Of a stretch of 50,588 nt of DNA, positions 19,650 through 28,633 are shown one piece after another. The DNA is taken from NCBI GenBank assembly GCA_026129305.1, contig JAHCII010000015.1, forward strand, positions 1 through 50,588, read 5' to 3'. The notes under the pieces are model-generated. The model was not told where the DNA came from and made no database searches. It was given only the letters and a program-made list of their open reading frames with translations. The translations under genes were made by a program, and so were the position numbers. The stretch comes from Anaerolineales bacterium (GTDB lineage: Bacteria > Chloroflexota > Anaerolineae > Anaerolineales > UBA11579). Numbering within the stretch: the first letter of the stretch is position 1; every line of letters starts with the position of its first letter.

Positions 19650-20300
19650 ATGCTCTTTGACGTGACATTGCCCGATTTGATTAGCCGCGCCATCGTGCTG
19701 GTGGCTGCTTTCACAGTTCACGAATTTGCCCACGCCTGGACGGCGGACTACTTTGGCGATGATACACCTCGTCGCCAAGGCCGCTTGACGTTAAACCCCC
19801 TGGTTCACTTGGATCCCCTGGGTTCATTGCTGCTCTTGGTGGCCGGCTTTGGCTGGGCGCGCCCGGTGATGGTGGACCTGTACGCCCTGCAGCGCCGCTC
19901 TCCCGCGGCCCCCATGTTGGTCGCCTTGGCCGGCCCGGCATCCAATTTGTTACTGGCGGCTTTGGCGGCCATTCCCCTGCGCCTGGGTTGGGTGGCGTTC
20001 TCCTTTAGCACTTCACCGTGGTTGCCCAGCGCGTATCAGCTGCTGAGTGTGTTTGTCCTGATCAATGTGTTGCTGATGCTGTTCAACTTGCTGCCTTTCT
20101 TTCCGCTGGACGGCGAAAAAGTGCTGCATTATTTTCTACCGCCTTCCGGCAAAGCTTTCCTGGAAAACTTGCGACCTTACAGCTCGATCATTTTGCTGGC
20201 GATGGTGTTTGTGCTGCCGCGTATGGGTATTGACCTGCTGCAAACCTTGGTGTTTTCACCGGCAATCACGATTGCCCGCTTTTTGGTGGGCACCTACTAA
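19650..20300 (+). CDS. Site-2 protease family protein (M50 metallopeptidase)
   Basis: A 216-residue membrane protease. Zinc motif is HEFAH in AFTVHEFAHAWTADYFGD (about residues 26-30) and the second conserved block is NLLPFFPLDGEKVL, with the LDG Asp as third ligand. Members cut membrane-bound regulators or signal peptides; this is the short type without a PDZ domain. I chose ATG 19650; the longer frame has no ribosome site and covers the -10 box. The end overlaps the convergent lipoprotein gene by 4 nt. Confidence 0.88.
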   Translation: MLFDVTLPDLISRAIVLVAAFTVHEFAHAWTADYFGDDTPRRQGRLTLNPLVHLDPLGSLLLLVAGFGWARPVMVDLYALQRRSPAAPMLVALAGPASNLLLAALAAIPLRLGWVAFSFSTSPWLPSAYQLLSVFVLINVLLMLFNLLPFFPLDGEKVLHYFLPPSGKAFLENLRPYSSIILLAMVFVLPRMGIDLLQTLVFSPAITIARFLVGTY

Positions 20301-21112
20301 GGCCTCAGCCAGATCTCCACGCTGTCCAAAGCAAGCATGACACCCTGCTGCTGCTCGGCTACTGTCAGCAGGAATACGGCTTCCTGTTGTGGGGCGAAAC
20401 CCGCCAGTTCCAGGTCGAAGCTTCCATCTTCCTGAACGAAACGATTGGCACTGAGCAGAATTCGGTTCTCCTGGTCCAGCAACCGGATCTCGAGCGTGCC
20501 GCGGTTGGCTGGCAGCCAGGCGCGGCCGCTGACCTGCAGTGCGCCGCTGGGGAGCTGGATGGCCTGCTCAATTTCGATGCTATAGGTTTGGTGGACGGCA
20601 GGAGGGCTGCCGTCGCCCTGGCCGGCCTGCAGGGTCACCTCGGCGCTCACCTGCCGCAAGACGCGGCCCCAAACATCTTGTTGGCTGGCGGCCAGGATGG
20701 CGGTCTGTGTAGCACCGACCTCATAGGGGATCTGCAGCGATAAGGGGCCAGCTTGGGGCGCCGCCAGTAGCTGCCTCCCCAGCAGCTGCCCCGCCTGGTT
20801 GTAAAGCTCCACGCGCAGCAGGTTGGCTCCCTCAGGGATGTCCAGCCTGACTGCCAGCATGGCAGGTGCTAGAGGGTTGGCCGAAACTTGCAGAAGGCCC
20901 AATTTCTCTGCAATGGAGATTGCAGTTTCTTCGATTATTGCAGCATTCGTTGCTGAGGCGACCGGCAGATTCGCCGGCGCCGGCTGGCTGGCTGTTTCCA
21001 CCGGCGCGCTGGCGACTGGCGCCGGCTGGCAAGCTGACAGCACAACGGCCAGCCAGGCAATGCCCAGGCTGGCCGTTGTGCGCAGGCTGGGCCGGCCTAG
21101 AAGGTTGACCAT
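20297..21112 (-). CDS. Lipoprotein with Ig-like (Gmad2-like) domain
   Basis: A 271-residue predicted lipoprotein: signal helix then lipobox LSAC (Cys about 28), an Ala/Pro-rich spacer, and a beta-rich domain. The last 90 residues (LQVSGRAWLPANRGTLEIRLLDQ onward) resemble the Gmad2 immunoglobulin-like domain found in surface proteins, but this is a weak match by eye. Its start overlaps the end of the dehydrogenase gene by 16 nt. Confidence 0.6.
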   Translation of the reverse strand: MVNLLGRPSLRTTASLGIAWLAVVLSACQPAPVASAPVETASQPAPANLPVASATNAAIIEETAISIAEKLGLLQVSANPLAPAMLAVRLDIPEGANLLRVELYNQAGQLLGRQLLAAPQAGPLSLQIPYEVGATQTAILAASQQDVWGRVLRQVSAEVTLQAGQGDGSPPAVHQTYSIEIEQAIQLPSGALQVSGRAWLPANRGTLEIRLLDQENRILLSANRFVQEDGSFDLELAGFAPQQEAVFLLTVAEQQQGVMLALDSVEIWLRP

Positions 21113-22185
21113 ACCTCCAGCTTGCTGACCACGCGCCGGATGACCTCGTCGGTGAAGGCTAGAGTGCCCAGGTCGCCGCCCAGGTCGGTGGTTGCCATGC
21201 CGTCTTCGAGCGCTTCAAATACGGCTTCATGGATGGCGCGGGCGGCTTGCTCGGCTCGGGCGCCGGGGGCGTAGCCCAGCAGGGCGGCGACCGCCAGGAT
21301 CATCGCCATGGGATTGGCCACGTCTTTGCCTTCCAAGGCCGGGGCGGTACCGTGGGGCGCCTCGGCCATCACGGCGCGCACTTTGTTGCTGCTGTCGTAG
21401 GACAGCACCAGGCTCTCGGAGCCGGCAATGCTGCCGAACATTTGCAAGATCAAGTCAGAGAGCAGGTCGCCGTCCCGGTTGAGCGCCGGGATCACCAGGG
21501 CTTCGCCGCCGGACTGCAGCAGCATGGCCAGCGTAGCATCGATCAACATGGGCCGATAGGCGACATGCGGGTAGCGGTGGGAGGCGGCATCCAGTTCTTC
21601 TTTGAACATGCCTTCATAGACCGGGCTGACCGTGTATTTGGGGCCGCCGAAGACGATGGCCTCGTTCTTCTCCGCGTACTGGAAGGCAAATTCAGCCACG
21701 GCCCGGCAGGTGGAGCGCTCGATCAGCGAAGTGCGATAAGCGATCTCTTCGCCGTCTGGCGCAGTCTCGCGCCACTCCTTGGCGCCATAAGCGTCGTGCA
21801 CCGCCATGCGCGCCACGGCGATAGGCGCATGGGCGCCGCCCACCGGCAGCACATTGGGGATGCGCCGGCCGGTGCGCAGGATGACCTGGGCGTCCAACTC
21901 TTTGCGCAGGATGGCGTTGGGGCTGCCTACGTCGCCGGCGATTTCCGGGGTGATCGTGGCAGCTTTCAGGCCCAGGCCGGTTTGGCGCATGGCCTGGCCG
22001 GCCTCGTGCACTACGGCATTGCCGGTGGCCTGGCGGTTCTTAAGGCTCAGATCAAAATGATGCAGTTCGGTTTTCAGGCCGAACTGCTCGAGTTCCAATA
22101 AGCGCAGGGATTGGAGCAAAAGCTCTTCCCCGGTCTGGTCACCATGCATGACCACGATGTCGATCTTCTCAGTCTTCTGGGGCAT
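21097..22185 (-). CDS. Isocitrate/isopropylmalate dehydrogenase family protein
   Basis: A 362-residue beta-decarboxylating dehydrogenase-like protein. It keeps the metal-binding block NRDGDLLSDLILQMFGSIAGSESL (usually NxxGDxxSD) and the nucleotide block EAPHGTAPALEGKDVANPMAMI. The N-terminal substrate region is unusual: ILRTGRRIPNV does not match either the isocitrate SxN motif or the isopropylmalate motif, so the substrate is uncertain. GDQTG replaces GDGIG at the start. It overlaps the response-regulator gene by 17 nt upstream. Confidence 0.75.
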   Translation of the reverse strand: MPQKTEKIDIVVMHGDQTGEELLLQSLRLLELEQFGLKTELHHFDLSLKNRQATGNAVVHEAGQAMRQTGLGLKAATITPEIAGDVGSPNAILRKELDAQVILRTGRRIPNVLPVGGAHAPIAVARMAVHDAYGAKEWRETAPDGEEIAYRTSLIERSTCRAVAEFAFQYAEKNEAIVFGGPKYTVSPVYEGMFKEELDAASHRYPHVAYRPMLIDATLAMLLQSGGEALVIPALNRDGDLLSDLILQMFGSIAGSESLVLSYDSSNKVRAVMAEAPHGTAPALEGKDVANPMAMILAVAALLGYAPGARAEQAARAIHEAVFEALEDGMATTDLGGDLGTLAFTDEVIRRVVSKLEVWSTF

Positions 22186-22537
22186 ACTTTCGAATAACCT
22201 CTAACAGTGTTTGTAAGCGAATGGGTTTTTCCAGGCTGTCCACCGCACCGCGGGCGCGGGCTTGTTCCTGGATCTCCACCAAGTCCAGGGCCGAGAGCGT
22301 CACGATCGGGATGTCCTGAGTGACTTGGCTCTGTTTGAGCTGCTCGATCATCTCCAGACTTTGGCGGCCCTCCAGGTTCACATCGGTCACGATCAGGTCC
22401 GGCAAATGCTCGGCGGCCATTTGCATGGCCTCTTCTGGTGTGGAGGCACTGATGCCTTGGTGGCCCAGGATGGTGGCGGCTTGCAATAGGAGTTTGCGAG
22501 TGAGTGGCTCATCGTCCACGAACAAGATATTCGCCAT
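22169..22537 (-). CDS. Single-domain response regulator (CheY-like)
   Basis: A 122-residue stand-alone receiver domain. Acidic pair D8-D9 (LFVDDEP), phosphoacceptor Asp52 (IVTDVNLEG), conserved Ser in VTLSALD and Lys104 (SLEKPIR) are all present, so it should be phosphorylatable. No output domain and no kinase nearby. ATG 22537 is used; TATGAT (22551-22546) ends 8 nt before it, so translation is likely leaderless. The end overlaps the dehydrogenase start by 17 nt, an odd pairing. Confidence 0.88.
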   Translation of the reverse strand: MANILFVDDEPLTRKLLLQAATILGHQGISASTPEEAMQMAAEHLPDLIVTDVNLEGRQSLEMIEQLKQSQVTQDIPIVTLSALDLVEIQEQARARGAVDSLEKPIRLQTLLEVIRKYAPED

Positions 22538-22545
22538 CAGGTGCA

Positions 22546-22551
22546 ATCATA
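22546..22551 (-). promoter_or_regulatory. -10 box of the response regulator gene (leaderless)
   Basis: Minus-strand TATGAT, 8 nt before the ATG and with no ribosome-binding sequence between. It lies just past the terminator of the preceding M32 carboxypeptidase gene. Confidence 0.45.
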
Positions 22552-22583
22552 ACCTGAACGATTTGTCGGCGGCAGTTAAATCA

Positions 22584-22616
22584 AAAAGGATGGGCCATCA
22601 GGCCCATCCTTTTTTG
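22584..22616 (-). terminator. Rho-independent terminator of the M32 carboxypeptidase gene
   Basis: Hairpin arms AAAAGGATGGGCC and GGCCCATCCTTTT with an ATCA loop; T runs follow on both strands, so it may also work for rightward transcripts. Confidence 0.8.
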
Positions 22617-22627
22617 CGTGTAGCGGC

Positions 22628-24130
22628 CTACAGGCCGTAAATGTCGCTGAACTTGGTTTCCAGGTAACGCAGGTAGGCGTCGCCGTTGATCTTGGAACCG
22701 GTGATGCGCTGCACCATCTCCTGCGGTTCAAACTTGGCGCCAGGGGCGTGCACGTGCTGGTTCAACCAACCCAGCAGCGGGGCGAACTCCGCATTGCGGA
22801 TCTTGCCCGAGATGTCGGGGATGTCGCGTTCAATGACTTCCCACAGCTGGGCTGAGACCAGGTTGCCCAATGCATAGGTGGAGAAGTAGCCCATCAGACC
22901 GAAGGACCAGTGCACGTCTTGCAGCACACCTTCCTTGTCGTTGGGCGGGGTGACACCCAGATACTTCTCAAACAGCTCGCTCCAATACACGGGCAGCTTG
23001 TGCACTTCGGCTTCGCCTTCCATCATGGCCATTTCCAGTTCCATACGCAGCATGATATGCAGGTTGTAGGTAGCCTCGTCGGCCTCGACGCGGATGTAGG
23101 AAGGAGCCACTTTGTTGATGCCCTTGTAGAAGGTCTCCATATCCACTTTGCCCAACTGGTCCGGGAAGGCCTTCTGCAGTTTGGGATAGTAGTGCTCCCA
23201 GAAAGGCTTGGAGCGGCCCACCAGGTTCTCCCACATGCGTGACTGCGATTCGCCGATCGCCAGCGACGGGCTGTCGTACAGCGGGGTGCGCTTCAGGTCC
23301 TCGGAAACGCCTTGGGCGTGCATGGCATGGCCGGCTTCGTGCAGGGTACCGAAGAAGTACGGGTTGAAGAAGTCCGGGTAGACGCGCGTGGTGATGCGAT
23401 GGTCGCCCACGCCCAGGGTGGTCTGGAAGGGGTGGGTGGTCTTATCCAGGCGGCCCTGGCTCCAGTCGTAGCCAAAGGCGGTCACCACATCCACACCGAA
23501 GTCCCACTGCTGCTTCTCCGGGAATTCCTGATGGAGGAAAGAGTCGTCCACCTGCTGCGCCTCAGAAATGCGCTTGATCAAATCGACCTGTTTGGGCCGG
23601 ATCTCGTCAAAAATGGCTTTGACATCGGCCGCCTTCATGCCGGGCTCGAACTGGTCCAGCACGGGGTCGTAGACGTGGTCATAGGGGGCAAACAGCTCAG
23701 CGAAGCGGCGCGCCCAGTCCACCAGCTTGACCAGGTGCGGCTCGAAGATGGAAAACTCGGACTTGCTGCGCGCTTCCTGCCAGGCCTGGTTGCCCATGGT
23801 GGTCAGCTCGGCGCGCTCGATGACCATGGTGCTGGGCACTTTGGTGGCGTCATTGAAGCCGCGGCGGGTGACCTTGACCAGACGGGCTTCGTCTGAATCC
23901 GGGTCCCAGGAGGCAGCTTGCTTTTCTAGCGCATCCAGCAGCTTGCCCACTTCCGGGCTGGTGAACTTTTCGTGGGCCAGCTTTTCCAGCGTGCCCAGGG
24001 CCTGGCCGCGGGCTTCTGCGCCGCGGGGCGGCATGTAGGTTTGCTGGTCCCAGCCCAGCACTGCGCTGGCGTTGTTGAGGTCAGAGACCTCCGCCAGAAT
24101 TTCCTTCAGTTGGTCCATTTCTTTAGACAT
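22628..24130 (-). CDS. M32 family metallocarboxypeptidase
   Basis: A 500-residue carboxypeptidase of the Taq/Pfu type, removing C-terminal residues from peptides in the cytoplasm. Zinc site HEAGH (264-268, in FFGTLHEAGHAMHAQG) and the downstream Glu in AIGESQSRMWENLVGR; the family motif LGRVDKTTHPF appears as GRLDKTTHPFQTTLG. Length is normal for the family. ATG preceded by GAGGAG. Ends before a strong hairpin terminator. Confidence 0.95.
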   Translation of the reverse strand: MSKEMDQLKEILAEVSDLNNASAVLGWDQQTYMPPRGAEARGQALGTLEKLAHEKFTSPEVGKLLDALEKQAASWDPDSDEARLVKVTRRGFNDATKVPSTMVIERAELTTMGNQAWQEARSKSEFSIFEPHLVKLVDWARRFAELFAPYDHVYDPVLDQFEPGMKAADVKAIFDEIRPKQVDLIKRISEAQQVDDSFLHQEFPEKQQWDFGVDVVTAFGYDWSQGRLDKTTHPFQTTLGVGDHRITTRVYPDFFNPYFFGTLHEAGHAMHAQGVSEDLKRTPLYDSPSLAIGESQSRMWENLVGRSKPFWEHYYPKLQKAFPDQLGKVDMETFYKGINKVAPSYIRVEADEATYNLHIMLRMELEMAMMEGEAEVHKLPVYWSELFEKYLGVTPPNDKEGVLQDVHWSFGLMGYFSTYALGNLVSAQLWEVIERDIPDISGKIRNAEFAPLLGWLNQHVHAPGAKFEPQEMVQRITGSKINGDAYLRYLETKFSDIYGL

Positions 24131-24166
24131 GGTTTCTCCTCAGAGCAACAAGTGTAATCTGGTTTG

Positions 24167-25105
24167 TTATTTCACCTGCCAGCGCAGGGGCTTTCCGGTC
24201 AGGGCATTCAGCACTTCTTCGGCCACATCCAGCGCGGCGCGGGTTTGCGCCTCAGCGGTTTGGGCGCCGATGTGCGGGCTGGCCACCACGCGGGGGTGCT
24301 CCACTAGCGGACTGTGACCGGGCGGCTCGGTTTCGAACACATCCAGGGCGGCGCCGGCCACCTGGCCGGAATTGAGCGCAGCCAGTAGGTCGCCTTCATC
24401 GATCAGACCACCGCGCGCCGCACAGACCAAGTAGACGCCCCATTTAAGCCTCTCAAACACTTCGGCGTTGAACATGTGGTGCGTTTCCGGCAGCAGCGGC
24501 AGATGCAGGCTGATCCAGTCGGCCTCGGCATAGATCTGCTCGCGCTCGGCGGGTTGCGTGCCGCGCTGGCTAAGCTGCTCTTCATTCAGGAAGGGGTCAT
24601 AGCCCAGCACGCGCATGTCAAACGCCGTAGCGCGTTTGGCCACTTGGGCGCCAATGTTGCCGACGCCCATGATCCCCAAGGTCTTGCCAGCCAGCTCTGG
24701 CCCCTGCAGGTCCTTCTTGATCCATTGCCCTTGTTTCATGGCGCTGTCAGCCCGCGGCACTTCGCGCAGCAGGGCCAGCATCAGCGCCAGCGTCAATTCA
24801 GCCACGGCCACGCTGGTGGAGACCGGCGTGTTGACCACCGCTGCGCCGTGTTGGTGCGCCGCTGGCAGGTCAATATTGTCCACGCCCACGCCAGCCCGGC
24901 CGATGACCTTGAGCCGGCTGGCGTGGGCCAGCAGCTTGGCCGTCACCTGGGTGCGGCTGCGCACGATCAGGCCGTCTACATCTGCCAGGGCGGCGGCCAG
25001 TTCACCGGCTTCGATGCCGGCCCGGTCGTCCACTTCGACCCCGGCCTGGCGTAAACGCTGCGCAGCTACGGGAGCCAGTTTGTCTGCGATCAATACTTTC
25101 ATCAT
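24167..25105 (-). CDS. serA: D-3-phosphoglycerate dehydrogenase, short form
   Basis: A 312-residue 2-hydroxyacid dehydrogenase, first step of serine biosynthesis (3-phosphoglycerate to phosphohydroxypyruvate). NAD fold GVGNIGAQVAKRA, then the downstream Asp in GYDPF; catalytic Arg (CAARGGLIDE), Glu (DVFETEPPG) and His (ASPHIGAQT) are present. It lacks the C-terminal ACT/ASB domains, so serine feedback may be absent. Start is ATG 25105 or the adjacent ATG 25102. Other 2-hydroxyacid dehydrogenases are possible. Confidence 0.85.
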   Translation of the reverse strand: MMKVLIADKLAPVAAQRLRQAGVEVDDRAGIEAGELAAALADVDGLIVRSRTQVTAKLLAHASRLKVIGRAGVGVDNIDLPAAHQHGAAVVNTPVSTSVAVAELTLALMLALLREVPRADSAMKQGQWIKKDLQGPELAGKTLGIMGVGNIGAQVAKRATAFDMRVLGYDPFLNEEQLSQRGTQPAEREQIYAEADWISLHLPLLPETHHMFNAEVFERLKWGVYLVCAARGGLIDEGDLLAALNSGQVAGAALDVFETEPPGHSPLVEHPRVVASPHIGAQTAEAQTRAALDVAEEVLNALTGKPLRWQVK

Positions 25106-25173
25106 GATGGTCGGTCGCCAAAGATTGTAAGCGCGTTTGATGCAACCTGGCCAAGTAAGATGGCGCTTCGTGC

Positions 25174-25179
25174 TAGAAT
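25174..25179 (+). promoter_or_regulatory. Extended -10 box of the lipoprotein gene
   Basis: TGCTAGAAT, about 33 nt before the ATG at 25213, which has its own ribosome site (GGAGG). This contrasts with the leaderless genes of the window. Confidence 0.4.
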
Positions 25180-25212
25180 CCGCCATGGTTCGCACCTGCG
25201 CATGGAGGCGAT

Positions 25213-25797
25213 ATGAACATGCATAAGCCCATACTGTTACTGGCCGCGGCTCTGCTTTTGGTGGCCTGTTCCCCAGTGATCTCACCCGACGCGGTCAGCG
25301 GCCCTCCTCGCCCCGAGCCACTCGAAGGTCGGTCGGTCCCTGGGTCGCCCACTGTCAATGGCGACTTTCAGGCCGTGGAAAGTTTCTTTGCCGGCACGCC
25401 GTTTCTGTATGAATTTGCCCATGAAGAATACAGCGAAGAAGACCATATGGTTCCCGGTGTGCTGACCTATACGGTGATCATGGAAGCTTCTCAGGCTGTG
25501 ATGGACGGCTATGTGTGGTGCACCACCACCAGGGATATCTTGAACGAGAACTGGGCCAAGATCCAAGTGTCCATGGAGGTAAACGGTCGGGCAATCCGCC
25601 GGGAGAACATGGACCTGGAAACTTATGAAGATGGCGATGTTGCCTGCAATTTCCTTACTGTGCTGCTCACGGATTGGCCGGATGGCCAACACAGCTTTGC
25701 GGTGACCGCCACCTTCACCGTTCCGCTCAACGATGGCTTTGGGGATTACGCGGCGGGCGATTACAGCGAGATCTACACAATCCACGTGGGAGATTAA
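25213..25797 (+). CDS. Lipoprotein of unknown function
   Basis: A 194-residue predicted lipoprotein: basic start, hydrophobic helix, lipobox LVAC (Cys about 19), then a Pro-rich linker and a beta-rich domain with many acidic residues (HEEYSEEDHMVPGV). I do not recognise the domain. Start ATG 25213 has GGAGG 5 nt upstream. Monocistronic, convergent with the RpiB-like gene. Confidence 0.65.
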   Translation: MNMHKPILLLAAALLLVACSPVISPDAVSGPPRPEPLEGRSVPGSPTVNGDFQAVESFFAGTPFLYEFAHEEYSEEDHMVPGVLTYTVIMEASQAVMDGYVWCTTTRDILNENWAKIQVSMEVNGRAIRRENMDLETYEDGDVACNFLTVLLTDWPDGQHSFAVTATFTVPLNDGFGDYAAGDYSEIYTIHVGD

Positions 25798-25840
25798 CCA
25801 GCGCCTTGGCGGACCCGAAAAGGCTGGCCAAAAGCGTTGT

Positions 25841-26287
25841 TTAGTCTTGCCTGTTTTCTAGTTCATCGAGCAGGGCCAGGTTGGCCTCATCCCCGGGGTT
25901 GGCTTCGTACTTGGTCTTGAACCAGCTTTCCAGGATCTCGTCGGCCAGCGCCGGGGTGGTCAGGCGCATGGAAAGCGCCAGGACATTGGCGTTGTTCCAC
26001 AGCCGGGCGCCGCGGGCGGTTTCGGCGTCCCCGCACAGGGCGGCGCGGATGCCCGGTACTTTGTTGGCCGCCAAGCTGACGCCGGTGCCCGTCCAGCACA
26101 GCACAATGCCTTCGTCCGCTTCCCCGCTGGTTACAGCCTCGGCCACTTGGCGGGCGACCGCGGGCCATGGGTCGGTTTCCCCCGCCTGAGGACCATACCA
26201 CTGCACCTGGTGACCGCGTTCGGCCAGCCGCTGCAGGATCTGCTCGACCACGGGCAGGCGCTCGTCGGCGCCCAGGGCAATCTTCAT
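25841..26287 (-). CDS. RpiB/LacAB-type sugar-phosphate isomerase
   Basis: A 148-residue isomerase of the ribose-5-phosphate isomerase B family, which interconverts ribose-5-P and ribulose-5-P or related sugars. Catalytic Cys64 lies in GIVLCWTGTGVSLAANKVPGI; most RpiB have CGTG where this has CWTGTG, one residue longer, a variant subgroup. The ANK and WNNANVLALSMRL blocks are also present. Start MKIALGADE lies 1 nt after the S41 peptidase stop, so the genes are coupled. Confidence 0.8.
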   Translation of the reverse strand: MKIALGADERLPVVEQILQRLAERGHQVQWYGPQAGETDPWPAVARQVAEAVTSGEADEGIVLCWTGTGVSLAANKVPGIRAALCGDAETARGARLWNNANVLALSMRLTTPALADEILESWFKTKYEANPGDEANLALLDELENRQD

Positions 26288-26288
26288 C

Positions 26289-28322
26289 TTAGCGCTGCAA
26301 CTCCGCGATCGCGATCTGCAGCAACTCATCCTCACTGCTCATCAGGCTGTCCATAGTAAAGGGCACCAGAATGTCCGGCACGATGCCGATCCCTTCCAGG
26401 ATGGTGTTGCCATTCGAGTCGATCGACTTGGTGGTGGGGATTTGGAAGTCATAGTCGCCGGGGAAGCGATACTGCCCCAGACCCACGCCGCCGAAAGCGC
26501 CGGCGCTGGTGGTGTAGCCAACCACACGCGCCCGGCCGGTGGAGCTGAGCGAATACGTGAACCCTTCGCAGGCCGAAACACAGGTCGGGCTGATCAGGAT
26601 GATGATGTCGCCATCAAAGTAGTCGGTGGTCGGTTTCAGCTGCACAGGCTTTTCGGAGACTTTGAACTCCTCCAGCAGGCCGTTGTAGTATTCGCCGCTC
26701 CACAGGGTAACCTCTTCGTCATAGAAGAATTCGGCAAAACCGAAAGCCAAGCCCATGCTGCCGCCGCTGTTGTAGCGCATATCCAGAACCAGACTTTCCA
26801 CGCCTTCTTCATTCATCCCGGCGATGAAGTGCTCCCAGGTGCGCGCCATCAGGTCTGGGTCGCCCAGGAAGTCATTGATCCGAATGTAGGCAATGCCCAA
26901 TTCCTCGAAGATCTCTCCTTCGACCGGTTGCTGCAGCGCGTCCGGGACGCCGTAGGAAGCAAAATACGAGTCCAATTCCGGCACCGAGGCCAGCGCGACG
27001 CTGATGCTTTGGCCGCCGGGGTTGCGATATTCCAGGTCCAGCGCCTGGAAGAGTTCGATGCGGGCAAACATGGTTAGCCGGTCCAGCAGTTCACCGTCGG
27101 GAGTGGAAGCCGGCCCGAAGAACAAGGGCGTGGTCGCCAGGGCCTGCGCTGCCGGCTGCCCGTTCCAGCTGATGATCTCTGCGCCGACTTGCACGCCTGC
27201 TTCGGCCGCGGGGGAGCTTACCCGCTGGCTGGTGGAGGCATCCTCAACCGTGTCGAGCACCTGGCCGACCACCACGCGGCCGTCGCTCAGCTGGGTCAGC
27301 ACCCAGCCGAAGCCGCCGCCCTCGCGCTCCCAGAAGGCGTCGCCATTGGGCGTCATGCCGATGTGGCCGTCTGGGATGCGCAGCATGAAGGCCTGCATCA
27401 CATCAAAGAATTGGCGTGAATTGCTCACCCGGCCGAATTGGGGGGCGAACTCCGTGTGCAGGGCCTGCCAGTCCACATTCTTCTCTTGAGTGAAGGGGTA
27501 TTCCAGCGAAGCCCGGGCAAAGAAGGTTTCGAAAGCCTCGCCAAAGCCCATATCGGAATAGTCGCGCAGGCCCAGGTCGCCCTCTACCAATTCCAACTCC
27601 AGGTGGGCTTGCTTGAAGATATTGAAGGGCTGCTGATTCAGGTCTACAAAGCTGTAGCCCGCCGGCACAGGCGCCACCGGGTCGTCCTCGGTAAACAGCA
27701 ACCCATCGGCGCCGAAGCCGGTGGGGAAGCTTTGCTGGTCGTCCAGCGCGTAGATGACCAGCAAGCCGCTTTCGATCTCATTGTCACGGTCAAAGTTCAC
27801 CACTGTGGAGGAGTAGGCCCCGGACCAGCCGGTGCCGTCACGTTCCTCCAGGAAGGGGCCGCCCCAGGTGTTGGACCAATAGGCCACGGCAAAGACCATC
27901 AAGCCGGTATCGGCGCGGCCGTTGTTGTCCACATCCACCAGGGTGCCTTGCGGCACGCTGGGCAGCGTGAGGGTGTACTCCAGCACGCCTTCTTCACGCG
28001 TCCAGACCGGTCCGATCACCTGGCTTTCCAGGGGGAAGATGAAATCTTCATCGCGATCAACGAACCCGGCCTGGTCTTCCAGCAAGACGAATGGGCCGGT
28101 ATTCATATCTTCAAAAAAGGGCCAGGTATAGGGAATGGTGCCGGTGATGAGCACCGGCTCATCGGCGCCCAGGCCGTCTGGCGAGGCGAGGATGATGGGG
28201 CGGCTGGTGGGCTGGGCTTCCTGGCCCAGCAGGCTGCCCAAGTTGAGATCCCCCAGCAGTGAGCAGGCCATCAGGCTGGCGGCCAGCACAGAAATCATAA
28301 GGACTAAGGATGTTTTTTTCAT
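26289..28322 (-). CDS. S41 family peptidase, lipoprotein
   Basis: A 677-residue C-terminal-processing-type protease anchored as a lipoprotein: MKKTS start, helix, lipobox LMAC, then a Pro/Ser linker. An N-terminal beta domain (about 45-250) precedes a PDZ-like segment (EAGVQVGAEIISWNGQPA) and the S41 core with VLDMRYNSGGSMG and nucleophile Ser in SPTCVSACEGF. Start ATG 28322 has GGGAG upstream; GTG 28331 is an alternative. Acts outside the cytoplasmic membrane on unknown substrates. Nothing recognisable lies in the ~86 nt before the XRE gene. Confidence 0.85.
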   Translation of the reverse strand: MKKTSLVLMISVLAASLMACSLLGDLNLGSLLGQEAQPTSRPIILASPDGLGADEPVLITGTIPYTWPFFEDMNTGPFVLLEDQAGFVDRDEDFIFPLESQVIGPVWTREEGVLEYTLTLPSVPQGTLVDVDNNGRADTGLMVFAVAYWSNTWGGPFLEERDGTGWSGAYSSTVVNFDRDNEIESGLLVIYALDDQQSFPTGFGADGLLFTEDDPVAPVPAGYSFVDLNQQPFNIFKQAHLELELVEGDLGLRDYSDMGFGEAFETFFARASLEYPFTQEKNVDWQALHTEFAPQFGRVSNSRQFFDVMQAFMLRIPDGHIGMTPNGDAFWEREGGGFGWVLTQLSDGRVVVGQVLDTVEDASTSQRVSSPAAEAGVQVGAEIISWNGQPAAQALATTPLFFGPASTPDGELLDRLTMFARIELFQALDLEYRNPGGQSISVALASVPELDSYFASYGVPDALQQPVEGEIFEELGIAYIRINDFLGDPDLMARTWEHFIAGMNEEGVESLVLDMRYNSGGSMGLAFGFAEFFYDEEVTLWSGEYYNGLLEEFKVSEKPVQLKPTTDYFDGDIIILISPTCVSACEGFTYSLSSTGRARVVGYTTSAGAFGGVGLGQYRFPGDYDFQIPTTKSIDSNGNTILEGIGIVPDILVPFTMDSLMSSEDELLQIAIAELQR

Positions 28323-28408
28323 GGAAACCACTCCCAGTGCGGATTGTCCTCAGTATACCGTTTCACGTTGCGCCAGGCTGCCAGCCACTGCTCTGAGGCC
28401 GGGCTGCG

Positions 28409-28627
28409 TCAGCCCTTTGCTTGATCGCTGCGGTATTCCAGCAGATCCCCCGGCTGGCAATCCAGTGCTTTGCAAATCGCCTCCAGCGTAGACAGCCGGA
28501 TGGCTTTGGCTCTGCCGTTTTTGAGGATCGAAAGGTTGGCCATGGTGATGCCGACTTCCTCGGCCAACTGGGTCACGCTCATTTTTCGCTTGGCCAGCAT
28601 CACATCAATGTGGATGATGATCGCCAT
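28409..28627 (-). CDS. XRE-family small DNA-binding regulator
   Basis: A 72-residue protein that is almost entirely one helix-turn-helix domain: MSVTQLAEEVGITMANLSILKNGRAKAIRLSTLEAICKAL is the typical five-helix core, resembling YozG-type regulators. It follows the DUF2975 membrane protein by 6 nt, a pairing seen in many genomes. The perfect palindrome upstream of the pair (29160-29195) is its likely operator. Confidence 0.88.
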   Translation of the reverse strand: MAIIIHIDVMLAKRKMSVTQLAEEVGITMANLSILKNGRAKAIRLSTLEAICKALDCQPGDLLEYRSDQAKG

Positions 28628-28633
28628 GGCGCC

